Of a stretch of 64,000 nucleotides of DNA, positions 17,623 through 27,198 are shown piece after piece. The DNA is from Clostridium simiarum. GTDB lineage: Bacteria > Bacillota > Clostridia > Clostridiales > Clostridiaceae. Location of the stretch: positions 248,001 to 312,000 of the forward strand of contig NZ_JAHLQL010000001.1 of the NCBI RefSeq assembly GCF_018919175.1. The letters run 5' to 3'. A program made the translations under genes and the position numbers. Position 1 is the stretch's first letter; each line of letters opens with the position of its first letter. The notes beneath the pieces were generated by a model. The model was not told the DNA's origin and did not search any database. It saw nothing but the letters and a program-made list of their open reading frames with translations.

Positions 17623-20043
17623 ATGAGGCGTAAAACAAATAGAGCACTAATATTTTTTATATGTTTTTTCATATTGTCATCTTTAGGAGTTAAAAGTGTT
17701 AAAGCGGAGGAAAAAAGTGAAGATATAGAAATTAAGGTTCAGTATGGATTTGAAGGAAGATATAAAGTAGGCAAAAATATTCCTATTTCCATCGAAATTC
17801 AAAATGGAAAGAAAGATATAGAAGGAGAAATTCAAGTAAAAATTCCTACAAGAGTTGATAAGTATGATTTGTATAGTGAAAAGGCTAACATTCCTAAGGA
17901 ATCTAAAAAAAGGTTTACAATGGCTGTACCTATGGGAAGCATATCTAATGACTTAACTATAAGTTTAGTGGAAAAAGGTAAAGTTATAAGTGATACAAAG
18001 GTTAGAGTTGAAAATGGCAGGTTAACAGAAAATGAAAGATTTATAGGGGTGCTTTCAGATGATTTTAACAGTTTGAGTTATTTTAGTAAAACAAAACTAA
18101 AGATTGCAGTGGGGCCAGATAAATTAGATTTAAATCCGGTAGCTGTAAAGCTAAATGAAACAAACATTCCAGAAAACAGTAAAGCTTTAGATGCTTTAGA
18201 TATATTAGTAATAGATAATTTTGATACATCTAAGCTTTCTAAGACTCAATATGAAGCTATTAAAGAGTGGGTAGAAGATGGAGGGATGCTCCTTATAGGT
18301 ACAGGGAATAATTATTCTAAAACCCTATCTTTATTTAATGATGACTTTATAAAAGGAGAAATAAAGGGTTCAGAAAACAAAACATTAAGCTCTTTAAATA
18401 ATTATATTAAAAACCCATCTTTGGAAGTTCTGAATACGGAGGTTTTAAATATAGATATTAAAGATAGTGATGTACTTATTAAAGAGCAAAATACTCCAAT
18501 AATATCTAAATTAAATAGAAAAAGTGGTGTGGTAATATTATCAGGTCTACCTTTAGGACTAGAACCTTTTATAAGTTGGAGTGGAAAAGAGGCTTTCATA
18601 GCTAAATTATTGTCGGATAATATATACACTAGTATAAGAAGTGGTAAAGGGGATGTAATGGCTCAGCAGTACAGGCTAAATGATCTATTAAATAAAGTTC
18701 CAGAAGGTAAACTGCCAAATATAAGGTTAGTAACTATGTTATTTATAGTTTATGTGCTTTTAGTAGGACCTTTAAGTTATACTATATTGAAAAAGCTTAA
18801 AAAAAGAGACTATATATGGGTTACAGTTCCAGTATTGGCCTTAATTTTTAGTGGAGTAATATATATAATTGGTGGTTCTACTAGAATAAATAAACCCTTT
18901 GTTAATTTGTTTTCTATGACAATTATAGATAAAAAAGAGCCTTCGGATACAGAAGTATATGCTGGAGTTATAAGTCCAACTAAAGATAGATTATATGTAG
19001 AAGAACCAAAGGATGTGACTTTAAACTTTATAGAGGATGTAGAAGGATTCAGGGGTCAAGCCAATGAAAACACAGAGGCTAAAAGTTTAAATTTAAAGGT
19101 ACTTTATGAAGGTAATAAAACTTATTTTGAATTTAATGATATAAAAGCATTTAGAGCAAATATCTTTAATTTTAATAAAAAGAATATGTCATTAAACACA
19201 ACAGAATCACAATTGAAATTTAAAGATGGAAAGCTTCAAGGAAATATAACAAATAATTTAGGTTTTGATTTAGAAAGTGCTTATATTATAACTCCGTTTT
19301 ATATTTATGAACTAGGAGATATAAAAAAGGGAGAAGTTTTTGATTTATCAAATGTATTAAAAGAATATACTGGTATAGAAAATTTTATGGATAACTTTTA
19401 TAGTAAATCTGCTTCTACATTAAATGATGAAGAGAGGACTATGAGAAATAGGTTTCAACAGCTAGAGATGTTCTTTGATAAAATGAATGTATCTAGTAAT
19501 GCAAGAGATATAGAACAGACTTATATTGTTGGATTTTCAAATAATCTAATAGAAGATGAATTAAAAGTAAATGGAGAGAAAGTTCCTACCTATCAAAGTA
19601 ATCTATTAGCTATAAAAACTAATATAAATTTTGTGGAAGATGGTATAATAGAATACCCTTATGGATTTTTAAAACCTCATATTGACAATCAAGTAGGTCA
19701 AGGTGGATATAATGATAGGGATGGAATAATCTATGGAAATATGAATTTAGATTTAACCTATAAAATAGAAGATAGTATGACGGTACAATCAATAACTTTT
19801 AAACATATTGAGGGAAGAAGATATATGAAACCCTTTGATGGAGATTTTTATATACTAAATGTAAATGAAGGAAATTATGATAAGTTAGATATAGGTAACA
19901 AAGAAATTAATATAGATAATGCTTCAAAGTATATAAAAGATGGAGAAATCAAAATACATGTAGAAAGAGGTTCTGGAAATGGATCAAAGCATGAGGAACC
20001 TTCCATGTTACCAGCAATTTCTGTAAAAGGGAGGTTACACTAA
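17623..20043 (+). CDS. Secreted/membrane protein of the ABC-MoxR-VWA operon (GATase-like region)
   Basis: An 806-residue protein with a signal peptide (about 1-28, ending VKA-EE). A large extracytoplasmic N-terminal part begins with a beta-sandwich-like section (about 30-130). A class-I glutamine-amidotransferase-like region follows (about 180-310, with LDILVIDNFD and WVEDGGMLLIGTG) without a visible catalytic Cys triad, so probably only the fold. TM segments are at about 367-388 and 398-418, then another extracytoplasmic domain to the end. First gene of the eight-gene operon; its TAA overlaps the next ATG. An extended -10 (TG-G-TAAAAT, 17579-17587) lies upstream. The function is not known; it may work with the ABC transporter and the VWA proteins on the outer face. 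Confidence 0.75.
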   Translation: MRRKTNRALIFFICFFILSSLGVKSVKAEEKSEDIEIKVQYGFEGRYKVGKNIPISIEIQNGKKDIEGEIQVKIPTRVDKYDLYSEKANIPKESKKRFTMAVPMGSISNDLTISLVEKGKVISDTKVRVENGRLTENERFIGVLSDDFNSLSYFSKTKLKIAVGPDKLDLNPVAVKLNETNIPENSKALDALDILVIDNFDTSKLSKTQYEAIKEWVEDGGMLLIGTGNNYSKTLSLFNDDFIKGEIKGSENKTLSSLNNYIKNPSLEVLNTEVLNIDIKDSDVLIKEQNTPIISKLNRKSGVVILSGLPLGLEPFISWSGKEAFIAKLLSDNIYTSIRSGKGDVMAQQYRLNDLLNKVPEGKLPNIRLVTMLFIVYVLLVGPLSYTILKKLKKRDYIWVTVPVLALIFSGVIYIIGGSTRINKPFVNLFSMTIIDKKEPSDTEVYAGVISPTKDRLYVEEPKDVTLNFIEDVEGFRGQANENTEAKSLNLKVLYEGNKTYFEFNDIKAFRANIFNFNKKNMSLNTTESQLKFKDGKLQGNITNNLGFDLESAYIITPFYIYELGDIKKGEVFDLSNVLKEYTGIENFMDNFYSKSASTLNDEERTMRNRFQQLEMFFDKMNVSSNARDIEQTYIVGFSNNLIEDELKVNGEKVPTYQSNLLAIKTNINFVEDGIIEYPYGFLKPHIDNQVGQGGYNDRDGIIYGNMNLDLTYKIEDSMTVQSITFKHIEGRRYMKPFDGDFYILNVNEGNYDKLDIGNKEINIDNASKYIKDGEIKIHVERGSGNGSKHEEPSMLPAISVKGRLH

Positions 20044-20969
20044 TGCTAGAAATTAAGGAGCTTAGAAAATCTTATGGGAAATTTGTAGCGTTAAATGGAG
20101 TGGATTTAAAAATAGAAAGAGGAGAAATATTTGGATTTGTAGGACCTAATGGAGCAGGAAAAACTACTACAATGAGGATAGTAGCAGGGCTTTTATCACC
20201 AGATTCTGGAGAAGTTTATGTAGATGGAATAGATGGCATAAGAGATAACAAAAAGCTTAAGGAAAAGATAGGTTATATGCCAGACTTCTTTGGAGTATAT
20301 GATAATTTAAAAACCATAGAATACTTGGAGTTTTATGCTTCTATATATGGAATATTAGGTAATGATGCTCAAAAGTTATCCATGGACTTACTAGAAATAG
20401 TTAATTTAACAGATAAGAGGGACTTTTATGTAGACGGATTATCTAGAGGTATGAAGCAACGTCTTTGCTTAGCTAGAAGTCTTGTGCATAATCCAGAACT
20501 TCTTATATTGGATGAGCCAGCTTCTGGAATGGATCCAAGAGCTAGATATGAGATGAAGTCAATTTTGAAAAATTTAAAAGATATGGGGAAAACTATATTG
20601 ATAAGTTCCCATATCCTCCCAGAACTCGCGGAACTATGTACTAAAATTGGTATTATAGAAAAAGGTAAGATGGTAATTACTGAAACTGTAGATGAGATAA
20701 TGATGAAAATGAACTACGCTAACCCAATAAAAATTAGATTATTAAACAAGATAGAAGAAGGAGTTAAAATTCTAAAAGAAATACCAAACCTTAGCAATGT
20801 GCTTGTGGAGGGTAATAATATAACCTTAGGTTTTTCTGGACAGGAACAAGATATGGTGGAGATTCTTAAAACTTTGGTAATTAATAATATTCCAGTGGTA
20901 TCCTTTACTAAGGGTAGTGGAAATCTTGAAGAAGTATTCATGAAGATTACAGAAGAAAATCATAAATAG
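20043..20969 (+). CDS. ABC-2 type transporter ATP-binding protein
   Basis: A 308-residue exporter-type ATPase. Walker A is GPNGAGKTTT (about 38-47), the signature LSRGMKQRLCLARSL, Walker B LILDEPASGMDPRAR and the H-loop ISSHIL. It carries the C-terminal extension typical of NatA/GldA-like proteins. ATG 20043 overlaps the upstream stop codon, so the two are translationally coupled. The following permease is its partner. Similar ATPase/permease pairs beside MoxR-VWA genes occur in several bacterial phyla; the exported substrate is unknown. Confidence 0.92.
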   Translation: MLEIKELRKSYGKFVALNGVDLKIERGEIFGFVGPNGAGKTTTMRIVAGLLSPDSGEVYVDGIDGIRDNKKLKEKIGYMPDFFGVYDNLKTIEYLEFYASIYGILGNDAQKLSMDLLEIVNLTDKRDFYVDGLSRGMKQRLCLARSLVHNPELLILDEPASGMDPRARYEMKSILKNLKDMGKTILISSHILPELAELCTKIGIIEKGKMVITETVDEIMMKMNYANPIKIRLLNKIEEGVKILKEIPNLSNVLVEGNNITLGFSGQEQDMVEILKTLVINNIPVVSFTKGSGNLEEVFMKITEENHK

Positions 20970-20980
20970 GAGGTGGCATT

Positions 20981-21862
20981 ATGAAGTTTAATTTAAATCC
21001 TGTTCTTAGAAAAGAAGCTAAAACTACAGTTAGGACTTGGAGAGTGGGGGTATTACTTGCAATATACTCAGGTATATTAGCGTCAGTAGCTGTTATTACC
21101 TTTACAATGTTTATAAAAAATATGGTATATGGTGGGTCACGATATGAAGAACTACCTACAATATATATGGCCATCGAAAGTTTACAATTAGTTTTAATAT
21201 TATTTATTGTACCTTCACTTTCAGCATCGGCTATTTCTGGAGAAAGAGAAAGACAAACTTTAGATATTTTACTTTCTACTAAGATGTCACCTTTGTCTAT
21301 TATAATGGGGAAGCTTATGGCATCCTTAAGCAAAGTTATACTTCTTATTATATCTACAATACCAGTTTTTTCTTTGGTGTTTTTATTTGGAGGGGTAAAT
21401 GCTAAACACATAATGGAAATAATAATATTTTATTTGATTACAGCACTATATGTTGGTAGTATAGCTATCTTTGTATCTACACTTTTTAAAAGTTCTAGAG
21501 TTTCAAATGCTGTAGTTTATGGAGTAGGATTATTCTTAACTTTAGGTACATTATTTATAACTGTAATGTATTTTCAATATTTAAGTTTTAAATATACTTC
21601 TACAGGACAAAATCCATCTCAGGCTTTTTCAATACCTTATTATCTTTACTTAAATCCTTTAATGGGCTATGGTTCATTGATGATTCATCAATTAGGAGGA
21701 GCTAGCATGATACCAGGTTTTAGATCTTTAAACAATATCCCAAATGCATGGATAATCAATCTTGTGGTGGAAACCATAGTTTCCATAGGACTATTACTAT
21801 TGGCTTCATGGAAACTAAATCCTATAAAGAAATCTAAAAAGAAAAGAATGAGGAAGGTATGA
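20981..21862 (+). CDS. ABC-2 type transporter permease
   Basis: A 293-residue membrane protein with about six helices. The ABC-2 hallmark is visible: an amphipathic ISGERERQTLDILLSTKMSP segment (about residues 86-105) between the first two helices. The N-terminus NPVLRKEAKTTVRT is typical too. It is encoded 11 nt after the ATPase with a good SD (AGGAGGTG). Its stop overlaps the start of the next gene (ATGA). Confidence 0.9.
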   Translation: MKFNLNPVLRKEAKTTVRTWRVGVLLAIYSGILASVAVITFTMFIKNMVYGGSRYEELPTIYMAIESLQLVLILFIVPSLSASAISGERERQTLDILLSTKMSPLSIIMGKLMASLSKVILLIISTIPVFSLVFLFGGVNAKHIMEIIIFYLITALYVGSIAIFVSTLFKSSRVSNAVVYGVGLFLTLGTLFITVMYFQYLSFKYTSTGQNPSQAFSIPYYLYLNPLMGYGSLMIHQLGGASMIPGFRSLNNIPNAWIINLVVETIVSIGLLLLASWKLNPIKKSKKKRMRKV

Positions 21863-23424
21863 GTAATTTAGATTTAAAAATAGAAAAGTTTTTTAAGAAA
21901 GCATCTAGAAGACTTAGGGCAAATTTATTTTTAAACAATATGATTAAAGGGCTAATAATGACTTTAGCCCTATCTACAATACTGCTATTATTATCCCTAT
22001 TTATTCCTATATATAAAGGTGTTTTTACTGGGATTTCAATTTTAATACTAGGTAGCTTTATAAGCTTAATATATTCAATACTAAAATTGCCCAATAATAA
22101 AAAACAGGCTCTTATGATAGATAGTATAGGATTAGAAGAAAGATTGTCGACAGCCTTGGAAGGCAGAGGAAAGGAAGAGGGATTTTATGAACTTCAAAAG
22201 AGGGACACTTTAGAAGTCATAAAATCCTTTGATATAAGAAAAAAAATACCTATAAATATAGAAAAGAAAAAAATTGCATTATTGTTATGTCTAACTGTAT
22301 TGTTCTCTATTGGGTTATTTGTTCCTACAGAAGCTAAAACCATTGCAAAGGAAATAGAAAATACAAAAAAATATCAAAAGGAAACTTTAGATAAAATAGA
22401 AGACCAGAAAAAAAATATAGAAAAAATGAAAGAATTTACAGAAGAAGAAAAGAAAAAGTTAATAGAATATTTAGAGCAGGCAAAAAAAGAAATAAACAAT
22501 GCAAAGATAGAAAAAGACATAGATAAAGCTTTAGAAAGATTGGATAAGAAACTCCAAAAAGAATCTAAAGATCCTTCCCTTAGTAAAGAAAAGGAAGAAT
22601 TACTTAAAAGCATTCAAAAGGATATAAATCCTAAAGGAGAAGAGGAAAGAAAAGAGAGAGCTAAGAAAGACTTGGAAAAGTTAACGGATAAATTATCTAA
22701 AAATAAACTTACAGAAAATCTTGCAAAGCAGTTAGAAGAAGGCAATAAAGATGGAATAGATAAGGCATTGAAAGATATAAAAAGCAATATGGAATCTCTT
22801 GGAGATTTAGAAAAAAGTCAAATTTCTAGAGAACTAAAAGAGACCTCTTTAGAGATTGATAATGAAGATTTAAAGGAAGCTTTAAAAAATATATCAAAGG
22901 ATATTAAAGAAGGTAATATTAGTGATGACAGTGAAAAGAAGACTAGTGATTCATTAAAAGCTCTGGTAGATGAGACTGAAGGTACTGTTTCAAAGGATGG
23001 TAATAAGACTGGAAACAATGAAAGTCAAAGTCAGGGTGAGAATAAGGGGCAAGGTGAAGGTGGAGATCAAAGCCAGGGCAAAGGTGAAGGTCAGGGTAAA
23101 GGTAATGGAAGTGGAGAAGGAAGGAATCAAGGTAGTAAAAATGGAATAAATAAGCCTGGCTCTGATACAACAGAGCGTAAAGAAGAGGTATTTATTCCAC
23201 AGAGAAATACCGGAAATGATGAAAATCTAACTGGAAATAAAAACAATAGTTCTTCATCACAGATAATAGATTCAAAGGAAGGTTCAGCGGAAAGAGGAGA
23301 ATCTATAAATTATGATGAAGTTATAGGAGATTATAGAAAAGAAGCCTATGATAGCATTAATAATTCAATTATACCAGAGGCTTTAAAGGATATAATAAAA
23401 AGCTATTTTGAAGGGTTACAATAA
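21859..23424 (+). CDS. Membrane protein with coiled coil and Gln/Gly-rich linker
   Basis: A 521-residue protein of no recognised named function. Two adjacent TM segments (about 32-52 and 54-75) and one at about 138-155 precede a long, highly charged coiled-coil region rich in K, E and D (about 165-380). A low-complexity linker of G, Q, S and N follows (about 385-435). The conserved-looking tail YDEVIGDYRKEAYDSINNS, then IPEALKDIIKSYFEGLQ, resembles the C-terminal tail found in membrane partners of MoxR/VWA systems, in which a short Y...A...P..L...YF helix pair is shared. It starts on the upstream stop codon. It probably links the ABC pair to the VWA proteins; this is inference. Confidence 0.7.
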   Translation: MSNLDLKIEKFFKKASRRLRANLFLNNMIKGLIMTLALSTILLLLSLFIPIYKGVFTGISILILGSFISLIYSILKLPNNKKQALMIDSIGLEERLSTALEGRGKEEGFYELQKRDTLEVIKSFDIRKKIPINIEKKKIALLLCLTVLFSIGLFVPTEAKTIAKEIENTKKYQKETLDKIEDQKKNIEKMKEFTEEEKKKLIEYLEQAKKEINNAKIEKDIDKALERLDKKLQKESKDPSLSKEKEELLKSIQKDINPKGEEERKERAKKDLEKLTDKLSKNKLTENLAKQLEEGNKDGIDKALKDIKSNMESLGDLEKSQISRELKETSLEIDNEDLKEALKNISKDIKEGNISDDSEKKTSDSLKALVDETEGTVSKDGNKTGNNESQSQGENKGQGEGGDQSQGKGEGQGKGNGSGEGRNQGSKNGINKPGSDTTERKEEVFIPQRNTGNDENLTGNKNNSSSSQIIDSKEGSAERGESINYDEVIGDYRKEAYDSINNSIIPEALKDIIKSYFEGLQ

Positions 23425-23438
23425 TATGAGGTGAGAAA

Positions 23439-24422
23439 ATGGAATTGAATAAAGAAGCTATTGATAAAGCCATAGAACGCATAAAGTTGTGTGAAGAAGA
23501 GATATCTAAGGGGATAATTGGGCAAAAGAGTATAATAAGGCAAGTTATAATAGGGATTTTAAGTGAAGGAAATATTTTATTAGAGGGGGTTCCGGGGCTT
23601 GGAAAGACTCAACTGGTAAAAACATTATCAAAGGTATTAGACCTTTCTTTTTCAAGGATACAATTTACTCCGGACTTAATGCCCTCTGACGTAGTAGGAA
23701 CCAACATAATTATAAAAGAGGCAGATAGGAACTCTTTTAAGTTCGAAAAGGGTCCTGTGTTTGCTAATTTGGTTTTAGCAGATGAGATAAATAGAGCTAC
23801 ACCTAAAACACAGTCTGCTTTGTTAGAAGCTATGCAGGAAAGAACTGTAACTGTAGGTAAAAGTACTTATAAGTTAGCGGAACCTTTTATGGTTTTAGCT
23901 ACACAAAACCCCATTGAGATGGAGGGGACCTATCCCTTGCCTGAAGCTCAATTGGATAGATTTTTATTTAAGGTTTTTGTTGAATTTCCATCTTTAGAGG
24001 AATTAAAGTCCATAATGGATATAACAGTTACCAATAAAAAAGTAGAAATTAGTCCAGTTTTAAATGGGGAAGATATAATTAGTATAAGAGAAATAATAAA
24101 AGAGATACCTATGTCTGAGTCTGTGTCAGAATATGCTTTGAAGCTGATTTTAGCAACCCATCCTGAATTAGAAGAAGCACCTGAAATTACTAAAAAATAT
24201 GTTAGTGTAGGCTCAAGTCCAAGGGGAGCCCAAGCAATATTTAAAGCTGCTAAAGTTAAAGCTGTAATGGAAGGTAGATTTAATGTATCTTTTGATGACA
24301 TAAAAGCTGTAGCATATCCCGCATTAAGACATAGAATATTTCTGAACTTTGAGGGATTAGCAGAAGGAGTGAATCCAGATGATATTATAAGTAAAATTAT
24401 TGAAGAAATAAAGGTAGTGTAA
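23439..24422 (+). CDS. MoxR family AAA+ ATPase
   Basis: A 327-residue AAA+ ATPase. Walker A is EGVPGLGKTQLVK (about 50-62), Walker B VLADEINRATPKTQSALLEAM (VLADEINRA, then the family-specific TPKTQSALLEAMQE), and sensor 1 is MVLATQNPIEMEGTYPLPEAQ (ATQNPIE, GTYPLPEAQLDRF). These are hallmark MoxR motifs. MoxR proteins act as chaperone-like ATPases with VWA proteins, and this gene is followed directly by DUF58 and two VWA genes. Length is normal. The start is ATG 23439 after SD GAGGTGAG. Confidence 0.95.
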   Translation: MELNKEAIDKAIERIKLCEEEISKGIIGQKSIIRQVIIGILSEGNILLEGVPGLGKTQLVKTLSKVLDLSFSRIQFTPDLMPSDVVGTNIIIKEADRNSFKFEKGPVFANLVLADEINRATPKTQSALLEAMQERTVTVGKSTYKLAEPFMVLATQNPIEMEGTYPLPEAQLDRFLFKVFVEFPSLEELKSIMDITVTNKKVEISPVLNGEDIISIREIIKEIPMSESVSEYALKLILATHPELEEAPEITKKYVSVGSSPRGAQAIFKAAKVKAVMEGRFNVSFDDIKAVAYPALRHRIFLNFEGLAEGVNPDDIISKIIEEIKVV

Positions 24423-24425
24423 ACT

Positions 24426-25307
24426 ATGGCTTATGATATATTTGATAAAGATTTTTTTAAAAGACTATACAACATAAATATAAATTTAAATATGAGATTA
24501 AGCCTTGGAAATCAGGGAGGAAGAAAGTCTCATGCAAAGGGAATTTCTTTAGAGTTTTCGGATTTTAGAGAATATGTGCCTGGAGATGATATAAGACGGA
24601 TAGATTGGAATGCCTATGCTCGTTCTGAAAGATTATTTATCAAATTGTTTATGGAAGAAAGAGAGGCGGTATTCAATTTTTTTATTGATGGTAGTAAATC
24701 TATGGATTTTGGAGAATATAAGAAATCTCATCAAGCACTAAGGGTTGTTGGGGCTCTTTCTTATATAATATTAAATAACCTTGATAGAGTAGGGGTAAAT
24801 ATATTAAACAGTGAAGGTTTAGAAAATATAAAGTCAGGTTCTGGGAAAATAATATTTCAAAGCATATTAAAAGAGCTTTCAGAAATAGATTTTCAAGGTA
24901 AAAATAGTATATATTCATCTATAAAAAGATTTAACCCAAAAAGAAAAGGGGTATCAGTTTTAGTATCGGATTTTTTTCATGGAGAGCCTCTAGAAGAATC
25001 TATAAAGTACCTAGTTTATAAAAAACAAAAGGTAATATTGATTCATGTGTTATCTAAAGAAGAGTTAGAACCAGAACTAAATGGAAATTTAAATTTAATT
25101 GATTCTGAGAGTGGAGAGGATATTAGAGTAAGCATAAATCCTTCAGTTTTAGATATGTATGAAAAGGGACTACTAAACTTTAAAAAGTATATGGAAAGTT
25201 TAGCTTCTAAATATGGAGCACTTTATGTACCTATAAGCTCAGAGGATTCCCTTGAAAAAATAATATTTCAAGATTTAACTCTTCAAGGTTTCATAAATAA
25301 AATATAG
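24426..25307 (+). CDS. DUF58 domain protein
   Basis: A 293-residue cytoplasmic protein with the DUF58 signature: FSDFREYVPGDDIRRIDWNA followed by YARSERLFIKLFMEERE (about residues 38-75). Then comes FFIDGSKSMDFG, a VWA-like MIDAS start with D.S.S. DUF58 proteins are almost always encoded beside MoxR and act with it; their exact role is not settled. It begins 3 nt after the moxR stop codon. Length is normal. Confidence 0.92.
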   Translation: MAYDIFDKDFFKRLYNININLNMRLSLGNQGGRKSHAKGISLEFSDFREYVPGDDIRRIDWNAYARSERLFIKLFMEEREAVFNFFIDGSKSMDFGEYKKSHQALRVVGALSYIILNNLDRVGVNILNSEGLENIKSGSGKIIFQSILKELSEIDFQGKNSIYSSIKRFNPKRKGVSVLVSDFFHGEPLEESIKYLVYKKQKVILIHVLSKEELEPELNGNLNLIDSESGEDIRVSINPSVLDMYEKGLLNFKKYMESLASKYGALYVPISSEDSLEKIIFQDLTLQGFINKI

Positions 25308-25318
25308 GGGGTGGTAAG

Positions 25319-27118
25319 GTGAAATTTATAAATTTATGGCCCCTGATGTTCTTAAGTTTTATTCCATTGTTAATATTTTTATATCTCTTAAAACAAAAAT
25401 CTCAGGATCACTTAATCTCAAGTACCTTTTTATGGAAAGAGGTATATAAGAATATTGAAGCTTCTACTCCCTTTGAAAAGCTAAGATATAATATAATGTT
25501 ACTACTTCAACTTTTGATTATAATTTTTTTAATTGGAGCTTTAACAGACCCATTTTTGTCAATTTGGGGCAAAGATTATAAAAATGTAATAATAGTTATG
25601 GATAATACTGGGAGCATGACTGCTACTTATGAAGGTTCTACAAGAATGGAAGAAGCCAAGAAAAGAGCAGAGGAGTATATAAATTCCATAAAAGGCAGTG
25701 CCACTATAACTATAATAAATGCAGGTGAAAAACCTTCTATGGAGATTTCTAATTCTAAAGATAAATATTTAGCTATAGATAAATTAAAGTCTATAAAGCA
25801 AAAATCTGTAAGTGGAAACATAGAGGATAGTATATCTTTAATAAAAGCTATAACTAAAGAAGTTGAAAGCTATGAAGCAGTGTTTTTTACAGATAAAACC
25901 ATAAATATAGATGATATAAATGGAAAAGTAATTAATTTAACGGAAAAGGGAAGTAATGCTTCTTTAGATTTTCTTTCTTATAGTGAGGATAAAGAAGGTC
26001 TTAAGGTACTCATAAAAATAACTAATAGAGGAAGTTATGAATATACTTCTGATTTAGCTTTATATGGAGGAGAGGAACTTTTAGACATAAAATCTATTTC
26101 TTTAAAGCCTAAGGAAAGTAGGACTATTTTATTTGATAAAGTAGATTTTAAAGGAGACATACTTAAGGCTGAACTTACAGAGGAAGATAGTATAAAAGAT
26201 GATAATATCATATTTGAAAAGATATTAAGGGAAGATAGACAGAAAATATTATTGGTTACAGAAAAAAATATTTTTTTAGAAAGAGCTTTACAAACTATAC
26301 CTAATATTGATATTTATAAGACTAATTCTGAAGAGAATATGAATAAAGAGGATAGGTATGATCTTTATATATTTGATAATATAACTCCAGTAGATATTCC
26401 AAAGGAAGGCAATATGCTATTAATAAATCCTGAAGAAAATTCTATTTTTAAAGTTAATGGAGAGCTAGAGGGAGGATATGGAGTTATAACTCAAAGTTCA
26501 GTTAGTAGATATACAGAAGGATTAAAGTTTGCTATAAAAAACTATAAAAATTTAGAGAAACCTAATTGGGCAGAGGGTTTTTTGAAAGTGGAAGAAAACT
26601 ACCTAGGATTTATAGGTGAACTTAATGGCAAAGCCATAGGGGTTATAGGCTTTGATCTTCATAACTCAGATTTGACCTTAAAAGCAGAATTTCCTATTTT
26701 AATGCATAACATAGTGGGAGGTCTTATAAATAGAGGTATGTTATATAAACATAGCTTTAAATCCGGTGAAGAGGTTCAAATAAACCCTAGAGTAGATGGG
26801 GAAGAAGTTAAAGTTAAAAACCCTAAAGGTGAAGAAGAGATTATACCTCTAAGATTCCCTTTAAAGTCCTATAAAGCTACTTATTATACAGGAGTTTATC
26901 AGGTGTCTCAAAATATAGGAGAAGAAATTATAAAAACTTCTTTTACAGTAAACTTTCCTACAGATACTGAATCCTCCATGGAAAATGAAGAGAGTTCAAT
27001 AGAAAATGTAAAAGGAAATAATCTTCTAAAGGGTGGCTTAAATCTTAGAATATATCTAATATTACTAGCATTAGTAATTATTTTAATTGAGTGGATTCTG
27101 TACATTAGAGGATATTAA
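25319..27118 (+). CDS. BatA-like membrane protein with VWA domain
   Basis: A 599-residue membrane protein. The N-terminus is BatA-like: a first TM segment (about 3-22, LWPLMFLSFIPLLIFLYLLK) followed by SSTFLWKEV and a second TM at about 57-80. A VWA domain at about 88-220 has a MIDAS start VMDNTGSM; here the usual DxSxS is DxTGS (N in the middle), still able to bind metal. A large extracytoplasmic part follows and a C-terminal TM is at about 577-597. GTG 25319 is chosen because of SD GGGGGTGG. It lies between DUF58 and the second VWA gene. Confidence 0.88.
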   Translation: MKFINLWPLMFLSFIPLLIFLYLLKQKSQDHLISSTFLWKEVYKNIEASTPFEKLRYNIMLLLQLLIIIFLIGALTDPFLSIWGKDYKNVIIVMDNTGSMTATYEGSTRMEEAKKRAEEYINSIKGSATITIINAGEKPSMEISNSKDKYLAIDKLKSIKQKSVSGNIEDSISLIKAITKEVESYEAVFFTDKTINIDDINGKVINLTEKGSNASLDFLSYSEDKEGLKVLIKITNRGSYEYTSDLALYGGEELLDIKSISLKPKESRTILFDKVDFKGDILKAELTEEDSIKDDNIIFEKILREDRQKILLVTEKNIFLERALQTIPNIDIYKTNSEENMNKEDRYDLYIFDNITPVDIPKEGNMLLINPEENSIFKVNGELEGGYGVITQSSVSRYTEGLKFAIKNYKNLEKPNWAEGFLKVEENYLGFIGELNGKAIGVIGFDLHNSDLTLKAEFPILMHNIVGGLINRGMLYKHSFKSGEEVQINPRVDGEEVKVKNPKGEEEIIPLRFPLKSYKATYYTGVYQVSQNIGEEIIKTSFTVNFPTDTESSMENEESSIENVKGNNLLKGGLNLRIYLILLALVIILIEWILYIRGY

Positions 27119-27144
27119 TTAAAAAAGCCTATACCTAAAAAATA

Positions 27145-27198
27145 GAGAGGAGAGTATGGTTAAGTTTTAATTGCTTTCTTAACCAATAGAAATTAGTG
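27145..27198 (+). promoter_or_regulatory. SD, four-codon ORF and hairpin ahead of a GTG start with no SD of its own
   Basis: A clear SD (GAGAGGAG, 27145-27152) is followed by ATG GTT AAG TTT TAA (27156-27170), a four-residue ORF. TGGTTAAG (27157-27164) pairs with CTTAACCA (27178-27185), an 8-bp hairpin. The real GTG start (27196) has no nearby SD. If the hairpin folds, the upstream SD comes within about 12 nt of that GTG. The arrangement could tune expression of the last gene of the operon. Confidence 0.45.

Noticed and set aside
20947..21411. Minus-strand open frame of 154 codons opposite the ABC permease
   Set aside because: Antisense shadow of the permease gene. No SD, no recognisable domain, and the operon reads continuously through it on the other strand.
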